64,000 nt of DNA from Tricholoma matsutake. Taxonomy: Eukaryota; Basidiomycota; Agaricomycetes; Agaricales; Tricholomataceae. Location: NCBI GenBank assembly GCA_026075535.2, contig AP026547.1, forward strand, positions 4,340,001 through 4,404,000, read 5' to 3'. Shown piece by piece: positions 47,701 to 57,961 of this stretch. The notes under the pieces were generated by a model. The model ran no database searches, was not told the origin of the DNA, and saw only the letters and a program-made list of their open reading frames with translations. The position numbers and the translations under genes are program-made. The first letter of the stretch is position 1; each line of letters begins with the position of its first letter.

Positions 47701-49642
47701 TCCAAGACGTGAAGATCAACAGGAATGGCAGCAATTGCCCCGTCGATCAGGCAGGCAGAGGAAAATCCCAAACCGTCCCGGCAATACCTATGGAGAACAG
47801 CGACTCCCCTCTGACATAGAGAGAGACATTGCGCGTGATCGATATTGGAAGAAGTCTGTGGGTCAAGATTCGGATCATAACCGAACACGACCACGACCTC
47901 AACAGCAAGAACCGGTTGCTGGACCGAGTTCGGCACCCCACGAGAGTGTGCCCGATTCCAATAATCAAGAACATGATCACCCAATGGGGGAACCGGACGA
48001 AGCAGGTTATATTAAAAAGATAACCAAGGAAGGTGGAGATGAGCTTATCCGCTGGCTGTTGTCAAAAGCAGTCACACCATCAAGCGGAAAAAGCCTAGTT
48101 CCAAACCAATTTCGCGATATTGCGCGCCTACCCCGGCAGCAGCAACTTGAGTGGAAACAGGCTTGTCATGAAGAGTTAGAGGCTCTTCGCAAGCGACAAG
48201 TCTATGACATCGTCGATCTTCCACATGATCGAAAAACGATCAAAAATAGATGGGTTTTCTCCGTGAAATCGGATGGAAGAAAACGAGCCAGACTCGTGGC
48301 CAAAGGCTTTTCACAAGTCGAAGGCGTTGACTTTGATGAGATTTTCTCACCAGTAGTCCGCTACGAGACCGTACGCCTCATGTTTGCCCTTGCGTCTCTA
48401 GAAGGCATGTATATGACTGGTCTAGATGTAAAAACCGCATTTTTATATGGCAAACTTGATGAGGAGATCTATATGGATCAACCCGAGGGTTTCAAACTCG
48501 AGGGTAAAGAGCGCAAAGTAATGCGCTTACGCCGAGCATTGTATGGCCTTAAACAGGCTTCACTAGCATGGTGGAGAGAGCTAGAGGCATTTATGCGCAC
48601 CATTGGGTTTGTGCGCGCCAGCTCCGATGCCGGCATCTTCATACACAAGGATCCTAAGACAGGCAGCATCGTTATTGCGCTAGTCTATGTTGATGATGGC
48701 TTGTTCATGGGCAAGAACAAGAAACTTGTGGATGAAAAGAAGAATGCTTGCCTGAAGCATTGGGAGTGCCGTAGTACTGAAAAAGTCACGGAATTCTTAG
48801 GCATGCGCGTCACCCAGACCGCTGCAAAAGTCAAACTCGATCAAACAGAATATCTCGCCAAAGTGCTTGAGAGGTTCGAGATGACAAATGCCAAGATTGC
48901 CCCCACTCCGCTCCCGACTGGCTACAAACCGTCGGAGAACACAGCGACGCCAAACGCGGCGCTTAGATCAAAATATCAGTCTGTGATCGGATCTTTATTG
49001 TATCTGATGCTCGGAACGCGACCTGATATCGCTTACGCGGTAATCAAGATGTCGCAATTCTCGGCTAATCCTAGCCAAGAACATCTAGACAAAGCAATGT
49101 ACATAATGCGCTATCTGGTGGGAACCCAGAAGTACAGTATGGTCTATGATGGAGAGAAATCCGAGGGGCTACAGGCCTTCACAGATTCTGATTGGGCAGC
49201 TGACACAGTCAAGCGCCGATCTACAACGGGTTACTTTGCTACTCTGGCGAGTGGCATTGTGTGCTGGCAGTCCCGTTTACAAAAAACTGTAGCACTGTCA
49301 TCCACAGAAGCCGAATACATGGCTCTCTCCGACACTTGTCGGCAGATAGTGTGGATAGAGTCCTTATTCCAGGAACTTGGATATACACTGAAGCGCGTAC
49401 CAATCTGCGCTGATAATCAAGGATCCATCTTTATTGGATCAAATCCAGTTCAGGAAAGAAGGACCAAACATATAGACATTCGCTACCACTACACCCGCGA
49501 ATGCATAGAAAATGACAAAGTCACAGTCGTTTTCATTCCTGGAAGTGATAATCCGGCTGACATGTTCACAAAGAACCTTGGCGCCGTCCTATTCAGGAAA
49601 TTTAGAGACTCTCTCGGAATTACTTTCGAGATTCAAACTTAG
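44777..49642 (+). CDS. Copia Gag-Pol polyprotein
   Basis: First in-frame ATG at 44777 (MSSTLEKLVQTFDGSNYILW); 1621 aa, no stop. Gag (LEKLVQTFDGSNYILWADSM) is followed by a basic Arg/Lys/Glu stretch (RKRGRRGDRKTKEEKPKEK) with no CCHC knuckle. Protease: WIMDSGASKHFTG (about 46170). GAG-preintegrase and HHCC zinc: WHRRLGHPSKEAL...CPGCAEGK. Integrase D, D, E: ELIHSDLKELP, WRVDPGGEFKD, HVHQQNGRAERAIRT. RT: LVAKGFSQVEGVDFDEIFSP, GLDVKTAFLYGKLDEEIYM, YVDDGLFMG (about 48690). RNase H: TDSDWAADTVKRRSTTGYF, STEAEYMAL, CADNQGSIFI, RTKHIDIRYH, ending PADMFTKNLG. Makes particles, cDNA and integration. Confidence 0.96.
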   Translation: MSSTLEKLVQTFDGSNYILWADSMKAWLRSQGLWQITSGAEQKPPPAPPLTATNATLVADANAKLQTWSNKNDQAIGSLVLRLAPSIRQRANTKDTAEEVWDLIRTDYGVDGPSQVFSDFRSAIAIKIPAANPAPEIARMADKFERLTAANVAIPELVQAMILLAAMPREYDSLSATVLNTTATSALTFKHVKDSIVAEASRRTAVGKPAGQPQANKLSAVKRKGGNPKWQPKEGQNSNGDSSRKRGRRGDRKTKEEKPKEKHTHLASNAFTTINGNGTIIPPMPLIQRIERREHTPTRDPRRRPPAQAYTGAASSSHSVYTEYQQARDTLERMQLPRSAKNLRPLEEHLTVREGKRRRIEPETEATIEEVEDDTVSLGSEPPVTDEEVWKAVDEILVDEPLDTGAYDDRSVLFPATSTKIKIPMNTANFSCEILPLLNVSWNYVDLNICAMCAKGDCKKGADWIMDSGASKHFTGEMKDFASYEPLPRKDSTLVQTATGTTHIVGKGAVFIRHQVVCNGKSETRETRLYPVYYIPDINTRLMSMGVFLQDGSDVRGSSAYISFIEHGNPIMHCVPLRRNDTIYWARTHILSTKKVNVATIYVADYLTWHRRLGHPSKEALGKMPKSTIKFPRNLIIPKDKIICPGCAEGKMTSKSFPESDSRADKSFELIHSDLKELPVQSYHKHKYFIVFLDDKTSHIWVQCLRKKSDAAAAIRQFQAMAKTQYGATIKRWRVDPGGEFKDRELQKQLKDLGIKIEMSAPHVHQQNGRAERAIRTIMEKSQTLRFTACLPQSWWEFCIEHATHLYNRTPIRRLKWLTPFEDLTKVRPDLNNLKVFGCGAYVYLPKEKRPTTLSPRSELMTYLGVEDGIKAYRFMRRNGAIFIGATALFDETMFPCCPGAKTPAKTDLGDFPPEPEDDDHSSGTDGDDPIPPQNPPLPPSSEDDDDDLPSEQKAHDDATNAPPPPPPASTEDFRPRREDQQEWQQLPRRSGRQRKIPNRPGNTYGEQRLPSDIERDIARDRYWKKSVGQDSDHNRTRPRPQQQEPVAGPSSAPHESVPDSNNQEHDHPMGEPDEAGYIKKITKEGGDELIRWLLSKAVTPSSGKSLVPNQFRDIARLPRQQQLEWKQACHEELEALRKRQVYDIVDLPHDRKTIKNRWVFSVKSDGRKRARLVAKGFSQVEGVDFDEIFSPVVRYETVRLMFALASLEGMYMTGLDVKTAFLYGKLDEEIYMDQPEGFKLEGKERKVMRLRRALYGLKQASLAWWRELEAFMRTIGFVRASSDAGIFIHKDPKTGSIVIALVYVDDGLFMGKNKKLVDEKKNACLKHWECRSTEKVTEFLGMRVTQTAAKVKLDQTEYLAKVLERFEMTNAKIAPTPLPTGYKPSENTATPNAALRSKYQSVIGSLLYLMLGTRPDIAYAVIKMSQFSANPSQEHLDKAMYIMRYLVGTQKYSMVYDGEKSEGLQAFTDSDWAADTVKRRSTTGYFATLASGIVCWQSRLQKTVALSSTEAEYMALSDTCRQIVWIESLFQELGYTLKRVPICADNQGSIFIGSNPVQERRTKHIDIRYHYTRECIENDKVTVVFIPGSDNPADMFTKNLGAVLFRKFRDSLGITFEIQT

Positions 49643-49662
49643 CTGCTTAGAGCGCTGTACAG

Positions 49663-49980
49663 TTTGAGGGGGGGTGTTGAAATTAATCCCTAATACATGC
49701 TGTATACATGAGGCAAATACATGCAGCATACACATGTATACATGAGGCGATACATGCAGCATACGCATGTTACTGCGCTTACTGTGCATACATGTGGTAA
49801 ACACATTCCCGAGTCATGTGACATCCTTAATATTATGTATATAAGGAGAACCTGTACCGTAGTAGGAATACAGTGTTCTTACCTCTGCTAACCCTAGCTG
49901 TAAGTCTAACTAAACCCCAGGTAGGTTGTAAGGAACGTGTAGTCTCTTCCCCTGTGCAGCGTATATAGTCTGCTCCAACA
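49663..49980 (+). repeat. Copia polypurine tract and 3' LTR
   Basis: TTTGAGGGGGGG (49663-49674) primes plus-strand synthesis. The LTR at 49675-49980 matches the 5' LTR base for base as far as I can compare by eye. Confidence 0.95.
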
Positions 49981-52900
49981 TTTCCGAAGTTATCGATGGA
50001 AAAATGGTGCGCCACTTCAAGTGCAGGAAGATACTTCAGATGAAATATCCCTACAACATGCGTAACTTTGAGACCCACATCACAAATTGCTCAGGTCCCA
50101 CCAAATCTGCCAAGCTCCCTGCAGGTGGTATGCATACAATCCAATCATTTTTCCAGAAGCAAAACCAGATACCACAAACAGCTGCATCAGATAGCACTAG
50201 TACCACCCGAAAAAGTCAACTTCCTTGTCCGGGTCTCAGTGAAGATGTTTCAACCAAAATCAAGGCTTATTTGGATTGCACAGGTGCACATGGGGGCGGC
50301 GCCTCTTCTGTTACTGTTATTGCAAGCGAACTCTATGGAAAGAAATTTAGACGCCTGTCAAAAGCTCGGAAGGTTCAGGTCAAGGTGGCTCAAAAGCATG
50401 ACTGGCTTTGGAGAAATGATGTGGACACCTCGCGAGTATTTTCCACTGCCTGTTGTGGTAACGCAGGTGGTCCCTCCTCTGAACCTCAGCCCTGTGCGGC
50501 ATGTCTTTCTCTTCTGAAGAACAAGCAGTTCAAAAATGCGCTTCAAGTGCCGACCCCGCCTGACAAACACTATAAGTATGTCAATCATGAATATCACAAC
50601 AAATCTCTTGCTGTTTTGTTTGGGCGGTGTGTTGACTTGTGTTCGATCATTGAAGCTGATGTAAGTGGCCAGACAATTGCATTGATCGATATCTTGACGC
50701 ATTTTGACGTGTTATTTCCAGGGGATTCAGGAAAGGCCACTGATGAAATATGTCAGAGGCATGTTGTCTGGTGAATACAAAGGGGATGATCTTTTTGCCT
50801 CAATTTTGCAGGCCATGGTACTCAAGCGAGACATGGAGGAATGAGGAGTTGGAATGCAGAATTTCAAACACATGCCTGATCTTGTTGAATTTGCACACAT
50901 CATACATACCCATAGCCCCAAAGCATACAATTTTCTAAAAGGCCATCTACCTTTACCAGATCCACGGACACTAAAGTACGTTGCGCTTGCAAGACCATAA
51001 TTAAACTGGCTAAACGTGACATTGTAGGCTTCATAATGCGTGTCAGCCACAATTTCCTGTTGGCATCACAGAACGAACTTTTCAGCTGGTTGAAGACCGT
51101 CTCAAGCTGCTTGAGTATGATGGACCAGTTGCTTTGAGTTGTGATGACACTAAGCTCTTGGCTGCATTCCGTCCATACTATGACCATGAACTTGATGGTT
51201 TTTATGTGATTGGCCATGTTGCAGAACCATATCAAATTGTGGATGTCGAGGCCTTTCGTGAAGTGACTGCAAGTGGTATCCTTGAGAAGGCAACAAAGGT
51301 GTGACTATGCTATGCACAACATCCTTCTCTTCTAACTCAGTCTCTGCTCATTCAATGATAAGCTTTGTTTGTGGTGCTTACAGGTTCCCCTTCCTAAAGT
51401 TGCACCACTCATTGTTGCCGCCATGGGTATATCCAATAGTCTCTCTGTGCAAGACCTGTTCCCTTATCTCTGGCACATCATTAACGGTCTTCTGGATCAG
51501 CACATTCTAGTTACTTCATATGCTGCTGATGGAAGTGGGGTTGAACGTGGCGTTCAGCGATTACTCAAACAGAAAGCCATAAGAACCTCGAGAACTCAAA
51601 TCAAACATCCTGGCAACAAATCTCAAGACATATTCATTGATATTCCTTCCTTTGGCAGTCACCAGTTCCTTAGCCCAATCGCAAACCTCCAAGATTCCAA
51701 ACACCATCTCAAGACTTTTTGAAACAATCTGTTTTCTGGCGCTCATCTTCTCACATTTCCTAATGGGGTTGCCATGTTTAGCCAAGTGCATGAGATGGCA
51801 TTTGTGGAACATTCACCCTTGTATCATCGAGATGTTGAGAAGCTTGATCGGCAGGATGATAATGCTGCAACACGGCTGTTCTGCGGGGACACACTTCAAT
51901 GGCTGAAGGATAATCATCCGGAGCACCACAGCCTTATCATTTATCTCTTTGTTTTTGGCGAGCTTATTGATGCTTATCAAAGTCGCACCCTCTCAATTAC
52001 AGAACATGTTCAGATGGTCCTCTGAGCCCAGTTCTGTCTTGAAATGTGGCGGAAGTTTCTTGTGGTAGCTGGATACCCTCAGGCAAAGCACTACATCTCC
52101 CAGCAGTGTGCTGACATTGCGGATACTCTTATCAAAGGCTTCTTAAAGCTTGTCATCATCTATCGAGATCATGTTCCGGGCAGTCCTCCCCTGTTTCCTT
52201 GGCTTCTCACCACTGAAGTTGTTGAGCATGTTTTTGGGCTTTGTCGTCAAATTGTGAAGGACTTCACTGAAAAGAATTTCAAGGACATGTTGCCAAAACT
52301 ATTTATCAACATATGGGAAGCAATGTTCTTGTCACGTACAAGTGATGGAAAGGCGCGCACCAGCGGGTACAACCACACATACACTGATAGGCGTGGCATC
52401 AATTTGACCGCGTTGTCAGTGTATCTGACCGATGAAGTGATTAACGAAGCTGCTATTCGAGCCTATGGTGAGGGTGAATCTCTGTTTGCCTTGCTTGGTG
52501 TCTCGCCTGCAGAACTAGAGTCACCATCTACAACTCTCCCTGGCATTAGAAGTTGGTTTCAAGACCTAGATAATTCGCTCTCTGATTCTGAGGCTGGACT
52601 CGAGAACGATAGTGATATTCTTTGTGATGAGGATGATGATGACTCAGATGCGGCTGATTATCATCACTTCTTGACTCTCTGGAGAACACAGAACTGAGAG
52701 ACTCACAAGAGAATGAGAAATTAATGGGATACCATTATGCGAGGGTTGCATTGATCAGATGGAAATGTATGCTCAACCATTTACTTGTACAGTTTGATTC
52801 TGATGCCATTTATGCAGCTCACAATTACCTGAGCTTGATGCAGATGCATATGACGAGGCTCTCTCAGATGACGCTGCCTACATTGCTCAACTCCTTGAGT

Positions 52901-54081
52901 CGCTTCCACCTCCTAATACAAACCAATCTAGCAATCCATTTCAGTCCACTTTGCTTGATCTTTCATCTGTTGAGCTCGGTCACCTTGTCAACCTTCGATT
53001 CAAACATCAGACAAAACAAGCTGCATCCGGAGTCCACAAAGCAACCAGCCAAAAACTGTCAGACAAACAGAAGAAGCTTACTGAAAAGCAGATCCTTGTT
53101 CGAGAACTAGAAGCCATCATTAATCAACAACAAGACATCGGGGCTGGGACAGGGGTTGAGAGAGCAGTGCATTGGATGGGTCAAAATCCAGCACCTGGTG
53201 GGCGAGATGGAAACGTAGATGGTGATGCTGCCACTATTCCGGCAGCTGGAAACTCAGCAAATGCAGCAGCAGCAGCAAAGGCCTCAGCTGGTGTGGTGAG
53301 TTGACATTGTTCCATCTATGGAATGCTCTGTTCAATTTGGGTCCCCCGCACTAGATTCTTAAATGCTGAAAAGACATGTTCAACAAATTTCAACTCCCAT
53401 GTGAACTTGGAGATGCTCGTGTTAGTACGATTGCGCCACTATGTGTTGCAGATGATACTGGGAGCTCCGGGTATGGTTTTGTGATTGTCAATAAGCAGAT
53501 TATGCTTGGAAAAAGTAAGGATCTCGCCATTCTTTGTACCCTTGTTCACTGAATGGGCTTGACTCAGTCTTGGCCATCTACGCTAAATCTGCTGGGAAAG
53601 CAGGGAAACACTGCTGGGTATCTGACTCATCAAACATCGCAGCGGTGTCCAACCTGCCTGTTCAACTGTTTGATCACTTCATTGGGGTCCAGTTCCGAGC
53701 TATTCCTGCTGGTCAAACCTTGCATGTGAAGAGGTTTTCTTTGGTACCTTCATCAGCTTTTCTCTGCACCCTTGCCTCTGCACCAGCTATATTAGAGAAC
53801 GGATTGAAGATTTCACAGCAGGATGGGATACTATTTAGGACCTTGAAGGAAGGCTGTGCTGACATAGTAAAGGCCATGACATCATTGGCTGGATGTCCAA
53901 AGAAGGCTCAACCTCTTGATGAGGAAGAGGAGCTCGAGGACTGAGTATCTTACTTATATGCATTTTCTGCAGTACCTGTACTGTGTACCACGTCAGTCTG
54001 ATGATATCTAGTGCTAAGGCATCATTTGCTGCACAGCGGAGGGAAAAAAAGCAATTTTAGCAGATGCCTGAGGTCTGGTGC

Positions 54082-54155
54082 GGATAAAAACTGGGCAGTT
54101 TGGACGCTTGAGGTGATTTCCGGATAAAAACTGCCCAAACCTGTCTGGATAAAAA
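54082..54155 (+). repeat. Three subterminal GGATAAAAA motifs, right end
   Basis: GGATAAAAA at 54082, 54122 and 54147, again on the plus strand, so in direct rather than inverted orientation relative to the left-end set. GCCTGAGG also recurs near 54066. Confidence 0.8.
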
Positions 54156-54172
54156 TTGTGCGAAACCAGATT

Positions 54173-54202
54173 AGGCATTTGGGTGAACTTTCAGGGGTCC
54201 TG
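54173..54202 (-). repeat. Right terminal inverted repeat (30 bp)
   Basis: Ends GTGAACTTTCAGGGGTCCTG; exact reverse complement of 41268-41297. The final TG may also belong to the target duplication. Confidence 0.92.
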
Positions 54203-57200
54203 GCTGCACCAACTCCAGGTGAGATACTATCTAGTTCCGCTGGTACAACTAACCTCGAGTCAGTGGGAGTGGCTCTTTTGCCCCACACTTTGATGTCTGG
54301 CCCAGCCGTGGAGGAGGCAGCTATAGTGCATAATGAGCAGAATCTTCCCATTGACTGAATTGTTAGCCCTCGCTTGTATAGTGATGTGGTTGCGACTAGA
54401 CCATCCTCTGCTGCTAGTCAGCATGATGATACCCAGCTAGATGCGGGTATTTTGGAGACCCATTTGGCAGCTGGCTCCACCTACACCTTATCTTGAAGGC
54501 TTCTTGTCTCAGGTAGACCATGCTTTCAATGACAATTCGACTTTATTTTCTTCCACTTGAGTAATGACTGAAAATTCTCCTGATGAGGAGACTAACAATA
54601 ATGAATCTTGGACTTTAGTTGAGTCCAAACGTGCCTGAAGACATTGTCATTCTGATACTGAAACTACTGAGTTTTTGAGAAGAAACAGGTTGACGTCTGA
54701 ACAAGAAATTGCAGTTAAAAATGCTGAACAGAATTTGACTGCTGAGGAATGAGAAAGAATTGATCATCGTTATGAGAAAGTGCACTTTGATAGCGATGGA
54801 GATGAATCTTCGAGAGGTGAGGGACCCTCGAAAGGAAAAGGTGTTGACCCTAGTAATTGGGGAGCCTTGGAATTTGAATCATCCAAATTGGATGTGGATG
54901 CCCAAAGAGAGGCAATGAAAGCTTGGAATATGGTTCGAGACCAGGACCAAAATAAGGAATCTAAGACTGGTAAAGGAAAATCCCCTCACCAGAAAAATTC
55001 CAAGCATAAAGCTCGAATCGAGATTGTAATGGATGAAGATGCACCAAAAGTGAGTGCCCCTGCTGCAGCTAAAGAGAATCCCTCCAAAACCAAATTTACA
55101 CTGATGTCAGATGCTTTGATGAATTGAGTAGCGAACACCATAAAAGGTCATCGACGACCAAATGTTTGCCTGGAATGACAAAGCTCGGATATACGACCTT
55201 TGTCTCAAATTGCCCCTGGAAGTTTCCTGGGACGAGCAATGAGCCATATTGAAGAAAATGAACACTTACCTTCAGACCCATCTGATAGCTCATCCAGCTC
55301 CTCTGAATCTATGAATTCCTCTGACCCTGGGAGTGGAACCAGTGGGGGAGGAAGAAAACGTCGTCAAATGCGATCTCGATCAACATGATTGAGGCCATCA
55401 AAACACAAAACATTGCTAAAGCTGCTTGCGCCGTTGGACTATGATGGTGCGGCTGATGCTCGCAGTTACCACCAATTTGTAACTGAGGGAACTGACTATG
55501 TTATTTCGGGTCACATTCATAAACGACAAAGGGTTTTTGTACTCTCCTATTATTTGAAAGGCAAAGCTTACGATTTCTACACAGAAGGTAGCCATGAATG
55601 CTTATGATTGGAGTTTGAAACAGTTTTTTGAGGAGTTATTTAATTACTGTTTTCCTATCAATTACCGTATGAAGCAAAGAGAAAGGCTCCATAAATGTTT
55701 CCAGAATTCAAAGACTGTATCAGAGTTCATCTATGAGCTAGAAGAGATAATCAACATGATTGGACTTGTAGATGAATGAGAGAAAGTCGTATGCCTATGG
55801 GATGGCTTTCAACCTGTGATCCAGAAAGGACTCTGGCATGATAGGTATAGCCCCAAAGTATCATTGTGGGAAGAAATAAAGCATGCCACACAGGTTATTG
55901 AATTGTCGGAAGAAGTATCTGATAGGTGGGAGCATCGTGTTACATTTGACACCCATGGTAACAATTCCGTCCCCAGCTTCCCTAAGAACAGATGGAATGA
56001 ACTCCCTATGAGAATAATAGCAATAGGACTGGTAAGCCCTCACAAAACAATCGACGATGTGAGGAACACTGGAAAACTTATCGAAATGATAACCATCATG
56101 AAAATTCCCAAGGGAATTATCATCATCCCAATAATAACACTGGTAACTCCAACCCAAACCAGGGGAACCAGAATAGCATGCACAACCGAGAAAGCTGCCC
56201 GAGGCCTCAATTAAGTGCTAAGGAACGAAACAAGTATCTTGCCACTGGAAAATGCTTCAATTGTGGAGAAACAGGACACATTGGCCAGAACTGTCTGCAT
56301 GGAGGTTTCATGACTTTGAATAGACCCAACAGACCCCCTGGTATTGCTTCGCACAATGTCAAGGTTAATTTTGATGGGTTTGATAAGTATGATAATGTTA
56401 GAGGATTAACTGAAATGACAGAAATTCCTGTCGCAAGCATTGGGATCAGTCCTGAGCTGCAGAATGAATTTGAGGAATGTACTGCACCTTTGACAATGAG
56501 TGATCTGATTGCTTTATGCATGATGGCTGTGCTGGAGCAAATGCGGCCCTATCCTTTTGATGAATCAATCACCAATTGAGGATAGCTGGTTCTTGGTGTA
56601 CCAATTTGAAGAGGATCAATATGTGATTATGGATCAGGAACTTTGTGATGATGAATACATTAGTGCTGAACTACTCATGCAAGGAAGCTTTAACTTGCCT
56701 GAGTGGTATGCAGCTCAATGAGCCCAGCGAAACAACGGGACCTTATGCACAAATAATCGATGGGCATGGGGCCCATTGATGGGAGATGTTGTCCAGTGCG
56801 AATTGAGTTGACTGATCTCTCAGGGTATTGATTTGTATCCTAGGTATCTGGGTGAACCCACTGAGAGGTGGGAGGTTGTGGATGTAGGCTTTGGCTATAC
56901 TGTCACAGATAAAGCTGTAGGAACAACAGTCTCTGTGCCAAATGAGTTAATATTTAAATCAACTGACCTGATAACATGGTTTGCAAATCACTTATGGGAG
57001 GAGCATGAAGCACGAACCAAACAAAAACACTCTGGAGATGAAAAGTCAGATACAGGAAATGATAATGAACCATTGGATCATGGTGATGGTTTTGGAGACA
57101 ATAGTAATTCCAACTTGGATTTACTCACAGAAGTTGATTCACTTGATGAACTTAGAGTTTACAAAAAATGGAAAACGAGATGTGAAGATGTGAATCCATG

Positions 57201-57524
57201 GCTAAGTGAGGTGGCAATTGCTGATAACCAATTGTTAGCTTTACACATAAGTGGTATACAAGTTCCACAAGGTACTTACACTGGACTCCAATGAAATGTG
57301 GCAACCCTTAAAGACTTCGCGTGCTTGGTTCCTAAACCAATTGTGATTGTGGTGCAAATTAATGGCCATCCAGCATGAGCATTGCTGGATTTTGGATTGC
57401 TGGGAGATTTTATGTCTACAGCATTGCCGGATCAACTGAAAGTAAAAAAGGTAGAACTTCGAAAACCATTACCACTACAATTGGCTGTCCAAGGATCTCG
57501 CTCCAAAGTTGATTGGGGTACTAC
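54201..57524 (+). pseudogene. Gypsy H Gag (continued), zinc knuckle and protease start
   Basis: Degenerate Gag. Conserved capsid segment (YYLKGKAYDFYTE, 55550; LKQFFEELFNYCFPINYRMK, 55615; TVSEFIYELEEIINMIGLVD, 55717) then a CCHC zinc knuckle, CFNCGETGHIGQNC (about 56250), then a linker, then protease start ALLDFGLLGDFMST (about 57380). The catalytic DSG is DFG here. Many TGA stops, such as before ALLD at 57376, occupy positions where arginine is expected. Cut at 57524 by gypsy B copy 2. Confidence 0.85.
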
Positions 57525-57950
57525 TATAAGGGCAACCTAAGCCTCTAGCAAAGGGAAATCTGAAGTTAAAATTATACTACATAATACAGGCATTGGGGAC
57601 ACACCTAGCAAAGGGAAATCCGAAGAGAAAACTCTAAGGATCCCCTTGCTGATGCCCAGTATATGTGAAGATGACAAAAATCAAATATAACCTAAAAATA
57701 GAAAAAGGCAGAGATAGGCGGATCAAGGCCGCCAAATGACATCATACCAAGGGGTATGTGTCGGAAGGGGTACTCCACCTCTAAATATAAAAGTGTCAAC
57801 ATGTACAAACATGATAGCAAGGGAAAATTAGTAATAAAATCCGGAAAAATCATAGAAAATGAATAATAGAAGGAAATGAGGTGGGGAAAAATATAGGATG
57901 AACATAAAAAATAGGAGAAACACACAGGGCACCCCCCTAGTCCCCTTACA
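57525..57950 (-). repeat. 3' LTR of gypsy B copy 2
   Basis: 426 bp, TATAAGGGCAACC to GTCCCCTTACA on the plus strand. Differs from 63146-63571 at a few positions, implying that some time has passed since insertion. Confidence 0.95.
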
Positions 57951-57961
57951 TCACCCCCTCT

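Larger units (their letters stand above)
44221..49980 (+). mobile_element. Intact Ty1/copia retrotransposon
   Basis: 5760-bp element with 306-bp LTRs (44221-44526, 49675-49980) that I read as identical. The 5-bp target duplication TTTCC lies at 44216-44220 and 49981-49985. PBS at 44527, one uninterrupted polyprotein 44777-49642, and polypurine tract just before the 3' LTR. Removing the element plus one TTTCC rejoins the TIR-element ORF (NKLS|EVIDGK). All hallmarks of a recent, potentially active insertion. Confidence 0.97.
43703..53944 (+). pseudogene. Transposase part of the TIR element (interrupted by copia)
   Basis: Continues EEINNEKNG...; coiled-coil-like MQGLRDAFSMLQRERLKDPP; then SDLNKLS, copia insertion, EVIDGKMVRHFKC. 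A Cys/His finger (HFKC...FETHITNC) follows, then LPCPGLSEDVSTKIKAYLDC, NDVDTSRVFSTACC, CAACLSLLKNKQF, and a DDE-like catalytic region: LSCDDTKLLAAFRPYYD (51141), SYAADGSGVERGVQRLL (51519), [16 protein letters not shown] (52212). The C-terminus includes RDVEKLDRQDDNAATRLF, an acidic tail, and a last exon (about 53570-53944) ending EEEELED. TGA codons in place of probable CGA (after DMEE, LKTF, HVQMVL) kill this copy. I recognise the family as common in agaricomycete gene sets under 'hypothetical protein'. Confidence 0.7.
41268..54200 (+). mobile_element. Large TIR DNA transposon with Ulp1-transposase gene (unassigned family)
   Basis: The ends are near-perfect inverted repeats of 30 bp (41268-41297 and 54173-54202), beginning CAGGACCCCTGAAAG. 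Flanks are TGGCTGCG and TGGCTGCA, an 8-bp target duplication with one CpG transition (its second copy overlaps the last two bases of the inverted repeat, so the right border has a 2-bp ambiguity). Internal coding runs 41686 to 53944 on the plus strand. After subtracting the copia and MITE inserts the element was about 6.5 kb. An 8-bp duplication is known for hAT, P and KDZ/Zisupton elements. I cannot place it firmly in any of these. Confidence 0.8.

Noticed and set aside
50068..50517. Second-frame ORF over the transposase finger
   Set aside because: The frame continuing from NKLS|EVIDGK carries the conserved residues; this one is a shadow.
41268..54200. KDZ transposon with TET/JBP cargo
   Set aside because: 8-bp duplication and Ulp1 fit in part, but no TET/JBP dioxygenase motif is seen and the transposase blocks do not clearly match KDZ; left unassigned.
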